64,000 bases of DNA, from the NCBI GenBank assembly GCA_000517005.1, contig KI912039.1, forward strand, positions 148,665-212,664, given 5' to 3'. Under the pieces are notes generated by a model. It did no database searches. It was not told the DNA's origin and saw nothing but the letters and a program-made list of their open reading frames with translations. Positions 60,610 through 64,000 of this stretch are shown piece after piece. Origin of the DNA: Microvirga lupini. Lineage in GTDB: Bacteria > Pseudomonadota > Alphaproteobacteria > Rhizobiales > Beijerinckiaceae. The translations under genes were made by a program, and so were the position numbers. Every line of letters begins with the position of its first letter. Within the stretch, counting starts at the first letter, position 1.

Positions 60610-61374
60610 CGCGGTGTATCTCCGCCTTTGCCGAGCTTCTCAGCGACTTCGAGCGACGCGATATCCGCCGCCTCAAAGTGAGCGATGATCTTCTGCTCGG
60701 CGAGATCCGGCTCGCCGGCCGCAATCGCTTCGTAGATGGCGCGATGACGCTCGACGGTCGCGTTCCAATCGGCATCGGTGCGGTTCGCGCGGCGAGAGAA
60801 GAGTTCCGAGACCTCGCGCTGGACGGAGCGCATGCCCTCCATCTGGACGCGGATCATGGTGTTGCCCGTGGCAAGTGCGATGCCGAGGTAGAAAAAGGAT
60901 ATCGGCCTCGGTGAAGCCAGCCGGCTTCTTTATGGAGCCAACCATGTCATGCAATGCCTGCTTCATGGCGGCCAGCCCCGCCGGATCGCGGCGCTCCGCC
61001 GCCAGTCGGGCGATCCCCGTCTCGATGACGCGGCGCATCTCATTCGCCTCGCGCAACCGCTCAAGGCTCGATCGCGCGGCATAGCCGTAGATGCGCTCCA
61101 TCGGTTCGCCGTTCATCGCCTTGGCGCGCGCGACCTTGCCCTGCTGGGTGAAGATCAAACCTGCTGCCGCCAGTTGGCGCAGCGCCTCGCGGGCGATCGG
61201 CTTTGAGACACCGAACTCGCGGGCAATCTCGCCTTCGGCTGGCAGCGCCTCCCCGGGGGCAATGCGACCATCGAAGAGGGCCGCCGCGATCGCATCAGAA
61301 ACGGTATCCGCGAGCCGGGCAGGCACAACCGGCTTGGAGGAAAAAAGTGGCTTTCTGGCCGATCCAGCGCTCAT
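60606..61374 (-). pseudogene. GntR/FCD-family regulator, frameshifted
   Basis: Reading from ATG 61374, the winged helix (ADTVSDAIAAALFDGRIAPG, FGVSKPIAREALRQLAAAG) and the first FCD helices are intact up to AGFTEADI. At A5 (60892-60896; T5 on the coding strand) the frame shifts: with one T fewer the protein continues FYLGIALATGNTMIRVQMEG and then through RRANRTDADWNATVERHRAI to a stop at 60606. The family's conserved FH..I..ATGN is restored only by this correction. So it is either a sequencing error in a homopolymer or a recently inactivated repressor. It overlaps the SDR by 4 nt and is the first gene of the sugar operon. Confidence 0.82.
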
Positions 61375-61420
61375 AGGGCTCTCGATTTTCCTTATCAGTA
61401 ACATAATGGCAGCCAACCTA

Positions 61421-61450
61421 GCAACTATGTTTTTTAGTTGCCAAGCAACT
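61421..61450. promoter_or_regulatory. Three-copy GCAACT operator candidate in the divergent gap
   Basis: GCAACTA (61421-61427), TAGTTGC (61435-61441) and GCAACT (61445-61450) alternate in orientation. The last two form the palindrome AGTTGC-CAA-GCAACT (61436-61450). They lie between the GntR gene (start 61374) and the dehydratase gene (start 61494), the expected place for this regulator's operator. Confidence 0.55.
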
Positions 61451-61493
61451 GTGATCTGCTTTAGGGTTCTGTTGTCGAGATAAGGGGGAAGCG

Positions 61494-62630
61494 GTGCCGA
61501 CGGGAACGAACAGCGCAGAGATCCGCATCACCGACGTGATCGCCCATCCGCTGAAGCAGAGCCTGCCGCGGCCAACCGTGACCTCGTGGGGGACATACAC
61601 CGAAGTCTCGATCGTTCTGGTCGAGGTACGGACCAACGCCGGCATCACCGGCGTGGGCGAGGCACTGGCGCGCTTTTCGCCGAAGGCCTATGCCGAGTTG
61701 ATCGAGACCTCGCTGAAACCGCGCTTGGTCGGCGGCAATCCCACGGATATCCAAGCGCATTGGCGCACGATGCGGCGCGCACTTTCCGGACGCGCCGGCG
61801 GCATGCTGTTCGAGGCGATCGCCGGGGTGGACATCGCTCTCTGGGACATCCTCGGCAAGGTGGCCGGCCTGCCCATTCATCGCCTGCTCGGCGGCATGGG
61901 CCGGACGGAGGTGCCCGTCTACGCGGCTTCCGTGAACTGGGGCAGCGAGGAGTTCATGGACCGTGAACTCGACAACTACCTGGAGAAGGGATTCCCGCGG
62001 ATTAAGGTGAAGATCGCCAATCCCGTCAAGGACGCATGCCGGCGCATCGCGCGCCTGCGCAAACGTGCTGGCGATGGCATCGAGCTCTGTGTCGATGCCA
62101 ATTGGGCCTACACGCTCGAAGAGGCGGTCGAAGTGGGCCGCGCCTTGACCGACAACGCCTATTTCTGGTTCGAAGAGCCATTGCGGCCCGAGGACGAGGC
62201 CGGCTACGAGGAACTTCACCGCCGGTGCGCCACGCCGCTCGCGGCAGGCGAAAGCAACTATACGCTCGATCAGGCGATGCGGCTCGTCTCCAATCGTACA
62301 CTCTCTTACCTCCAGCCCGACGTTGCCCGTTCCGGCGGCATCAGTGAGACACGTCGCATGGCCGAGTTCGCTGCAGCGCATGATGTTCAATACGCGCCGC
62401 ATATCGGCATGTCGGGCATCGTTTGTGAAACGGCAAGCGTGCATCTTGCTGCGGCGATGCCGAACATTCGCGCCATGGAATGCGAGACCGATGCCAGTCC
62501 GTTCAAGACCGCTCTGACGGGCGCCGCGCCCGGTGCCGACCGGCAGAAGAACGGCATGCTGCCGGTACCGACCGGCCCTGGACTCGGCATCGAGATCGAC
62601 TGGGATGCAGTCGCGCGGCTTCGCGCATAG
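61494..62630 (+). CDS. Enolase-superfamily acid-sugar dehydratase (mandelate racemase-like)
   Basis: A 378-residue mandelate racemase-group protein. The visible active site comprises Lys171/Lys173 (KVK), Asp201 and Asn203 in VDANWAY, Glu227 in FEEP, Glu253 in AGES, and the Asp276-His303 dyad (QPDVARSGG, APHIGMSG). This full MR-type set suits abstraction of an alpha proton from a carboxylate and then racemisation or dehydration of a sugar acid. GTG 61494 has AAGGGGGAAG upstream. It is divergent from the sugar importer and is followed by two unrecognised genes. The particular sugar acid is not predictable. Confidence 0.88.
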   Translation: MPTGTNSAEIRITDVIAHPLKQSLPRPTVTSWGTYTEVSIVLVEVRTNAGITGVGEALARFSPKAYAELIETSLKPRLVGGNPTDIQAHWRTMRRALSGRAGGMLFEAIAGVDIALWDILGKVAGLPIHRLLGGMGRTEVPVYAASVNWGSEEFMDRELDNYLEKGFPRIKVKIANPVKDACRRIARLRKRAGDGIELCVDANWAYTLEEAVEVGRALTDNAYFWFEEPLRPEDEAGYEELHRRCATPLAAGESNYTLDQAMRLVSNRTLSYLQPDVARSGGISETRRMAEFAAAHDVQYAPHIGMSGIVCETASVHLAAAMPNIRAMECETDASPFKTALTGAAPGADRQKNGMLPVPTGPGLGIEIDWDAVARLRA

Positions 62631-62636
62631 CGGAGC

Positions 62637-63554
62637 ATGGAGACAAGGATGACGTCGAACGTGCCAATGAACGATATGATCGAAGCCATGCGGTTTGCGC
62701 TGCTGCGCTCCGATCCCAAGCTCAGCCGGTTCGATCCTCTACCGCGCATCATCAGTCTTGACTGTTTTTCCACCGGTCATTGCGGCTGGTCTCAGCTCGT
62801 CGGCAACTATGAGAATGATCTCGACACGATGCTGCCGGGCTACGCTCAGCACACAAGCGCGATGCTCTCGACGCTGCCGCATTGGGATGCCGGCTCTCAT
62901 GGCGGCATGGGATCGTCCTATGCCCTCAAGATCGCAACGCGCCCGCGCAAGGGAGCGCAGAACGTCGCCATCAAGCGTCACACCTTCCGCCACCGCGGAA
63001 AGATAAGGTTCGAGGTGTATTTCACCTTCAAGCCGGAAGCGACGGAGCTCAAGCTCAGCGAAACGGATGTGCGTTCCGTTGGCTTCCTATTCGATCTGCA
63101 GTCGGGCGACCAGGACGGCGGCGGCCAACGCGTGATGCCCCATTTACGCTTCCTCAACGCGCTGGACGGTCAACATGTGCAGAAGTGGCAGTTCAAACGC
63201 CGGACCACCGAATTCAAGCCGATCGGCGACAGCGACAAGACCCTCAGCCATTATCACCTGGCGCCTGAAGGTTGGGAAGACTTGCCTGGAGGCGCGCAGC
63301 GCCTCTGCTACAATGAGATCCCGACCAAGATAAATTGGACCTATTTGGCATTCGACTTCGATCTGGCTGAGATGAAGGCGCTGTCCTTCCGCTGTAACGA
63401 TCGCACCTTCGACATGTCGACCTTCGAGTCCATCCGTATGCCGGCGATGAAGAATCTCTGGTGTATGCTGAATTTCTGCCTGTTTGCCGAGACCGACACG
63501 GACAAGCGTGCTTTCCTCTATGTCGATTCCGTCTGCATCTCAGGGGACTTCTGA
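62637..63554 (+). CDS. Conserved protein of unknown function (possibly DUF6772)
   Basis: A 305-residue protein without signal peptide or membrane segments. It is rich in beta-strand-like stretches and aromatic residues (IISLDCFSTGHCGWSQLVGN, FRHRGKIRFEVYFTFKPEA, LRFLNALDGQHVQKWQFKRR, INWTYLAFDFDLAEMKALSF, RAFLYVDSVCISGDF), suggesting a jelly-roll or lectin-like fold. I recall similar proteins grouped as DUF6772 but cannot confirm it. It starts 7 nt after the dehydratase gene and overlaps the next gene by one base (TGATG), so all three are cotranslated. A role in sugar-acid handling is inferred from context only. Confidence 0.7.
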   Translation: METRMTSNVPMNDMIEAMRFALLRSDPKLSRFDPLPRIISLDCFSTGHCGWSQLVGNYENDLDTMLPGYAQHTSAMLSTLPHWDAGSHGGMGSSYALKIATRPRKGAQNVAIKRHTFRHRGKIRFEVYFTFKPEATELKLSETDVRSVGFLFDLQSGDQDGGGQRVMPHLRFLNALDGQHVQKWQFKRRTTEFKPIGDSDKTLSHYHLAPEGWEDLPGGAQRLCYNEIPTKINWTYLAFDFDLAEMKALSFRCNDRTFDMSTFESIRMPAMKNLWCMLNFCLFAETDTDKRAFLYVDSVCISGDF

Positions 63555-63889
63555 TGCTGCCCGAGAACATCACCCTGGTTGTCGCCCGAAACGAGTGCTG
63601 GTCGGGCCGTGCGGCGACGGAACCCTTCGAAGCAGGTTGGGCACGCGAGGCCGTTATCTTCGTCCGGGCATTGAAGGAGCCCAAGGGCGAACAACCCATG
63701 GCGAGGATCGAGATCTCGCCCGATGGCATGCGCTGGGTAGGCGAAAGCACCGAAGTTCCAATGCCTTCGCAGAAGGATGGAATCGCCGTTCTTCGTGTGA
63801 AGCACTTCGGCAATTGGCTGCGCGTTGCTGCGGACTATCCACCCGGTGCCGAATGTACCGTGCTTGTGACGGTTCACTTGAAAGCCTGA
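63554..63889 (+). CDS. Small conserved protein of unknown function
   Basis: A 111-residue protein starting at ATG 63554, which overlaps the stop of the preceding gene in TGATG. It has no signal peptide, metal motif or membrane segment. Alternating hydrophobic and polar stretches (ENITLVVARNECWSGRAATE, MARIEISPDGMRWVGES, VLRVKHFGNWLRVAADYPPG, ECTVLVTVHLK) suggest a small beta-sandwich. The pairing with the preceding protein suggests a two-subunit complex or a split domain. Family not recognised. Confidence 0.65.
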   Translation: MLPENITLVVARNECWSGRAATEPFEAGWAREAVIFVRALKEPKGEQPMARIEISPDGMRWVGESTEVPMPSQKDGIAVLRVKHFGNWLRVAADYPPGAECTVLVTVHLKA

Positions 63890-63999
63890 GCCTGAAGAGA
63901 GAAGCCGTCGGCGGGCTGCCTCGGCGAGACCTGAGACGGCATGCCGTTGATCTCGACGCGCAAAGCATGCTGCGTTGCTACCGCGCGGTGTTCAGGCAC
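63874..63999 (-). CDS. Possible C-terminal end of a gene entering from the right edge
   Basis: On the minus strand a frame is open from the window edge to a TGA at 63874-63876, encoding about 41 residues (for example HALRVEINGMPSQVSPRQPA). It would overlap the small + strand gene by 16 nt tail to tail. Coding is plausible but the family is not recognised, and the evidence is only an open frame. Confidence 0.25.
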   Translation of the reverse strand: MPEHRAVATQHALRVEINGMPSQVSPRQPADGFSLQAQAFK

Positions 64000-64000
64000 T

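Noticed and set aside
1-64000. CRISPR arrays, rRNA, tRNA and prophage
   Set aside because: No regularly spaced repeats, no cloverleaf with a CCA-compatible end and no phage structural or integrase genes were seen on either strand by eye; a tRNA scan would be needed to exclude weak cases.

Overview
The window looks like accessory or catabolic DNA of an alphaproteobacterium, most likely of the Hyphomicrobiales (rhizobia or Microvirga/Bosea-like). The grounds are GC-rich coding with ATGA/GTGA-coupled operons, many ABC importers each with its own regulator, tripartite tricarboxylate transport (TTT) proteins, and an ectoine import and degradation cluster of the rhizobial Ehu/Eut (Doe) type. The genus is inferred from style only. 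No rRNA, tRNA, CRISPR array or core housekeeping operon was seen.

Layout. 1-3.4 kb: tail of an IS5-type transposase fragment and two exported M20 amidohydrolases, the second frameshifted. 3.7-13.0 kb: a GntR/FCD regulator and an SDR, divergent from a LIV-type ABC importer whose permease M and both ATPases are fused into one 838-residue protein, followed by a lambda-crystallin-type hydroxyacid dehydrogenase, a BKACE beta-keto acid cleavage enzyme and an RraA-like protein. 13.1-18.6 kb: a TctCBA-type TTT system with an SDR, a cupin and a convergent LysR regulator. 18.8-21.7 kb: a frameshifted Tat-exported amidohydrolase, an exported ankyrin-repeat protein, a possible IS6-type mini-element and a DUF2267 gene. 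21.9-28.6 kb: a ribitol module (AraC regulator, ribose/xylose-type ABC importer, ribitol 2-dehydrogenase, FGGY pentulokinase). 28.7-36.2 kb: SGNH hydrolase, glycerophosphodiesterase, Ugp-like importer without its ATPase, sn-glycerol-1-phosphate dehydrogenase and a SorC regulator. 36.5-49.2 kb: the ectoine cluster (AsnC/DoeX, EnuR, EutB, EutC, DoeA, DoeB, EhuBCDA, DoeC, DoeD). 49.4-55.7 kb: a MocR-type regulator divergent from a dihydroxyphthalate-decarboxylase-like protein, a polar amino acid importer and an M20 amidohydrolase. 55.7-64 kb: a sugar ABC importer (ATPase, two permeases, binding protein), an SDR and a frameshifted GntR regulator, divergent from an enolase-superfamily acid-sugar dehydratase and two unrecognised proteins.

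How it works together. Each block repeats one design: a regulator, an importer and the first two or three catabolic enzymes. The ribitol block gives a coherent route ribitol -> D-ribulose -> D-ribulose 5-phosphate. The ectoine block gives import, ring opening, deacetylation, transamination and oxidation to aspartate. The 29.5-36 kb block suggests salvage of sn-glycerol-1-phosphate (the stereoisomer of phosphatidylglycerol head groups, lipoteichoic acid and phosphoglycerol-substituted periplasmic glucans), which is the most novel idea here. The hydroxyacid dehydrogenase/BKACE pair suggests oxidation of an unknown beta-hydroxy acid followed by acetyl-CoA-dependent cleavage. Three genes carry single frameshifts, which could be natural decay or sequencing errors.
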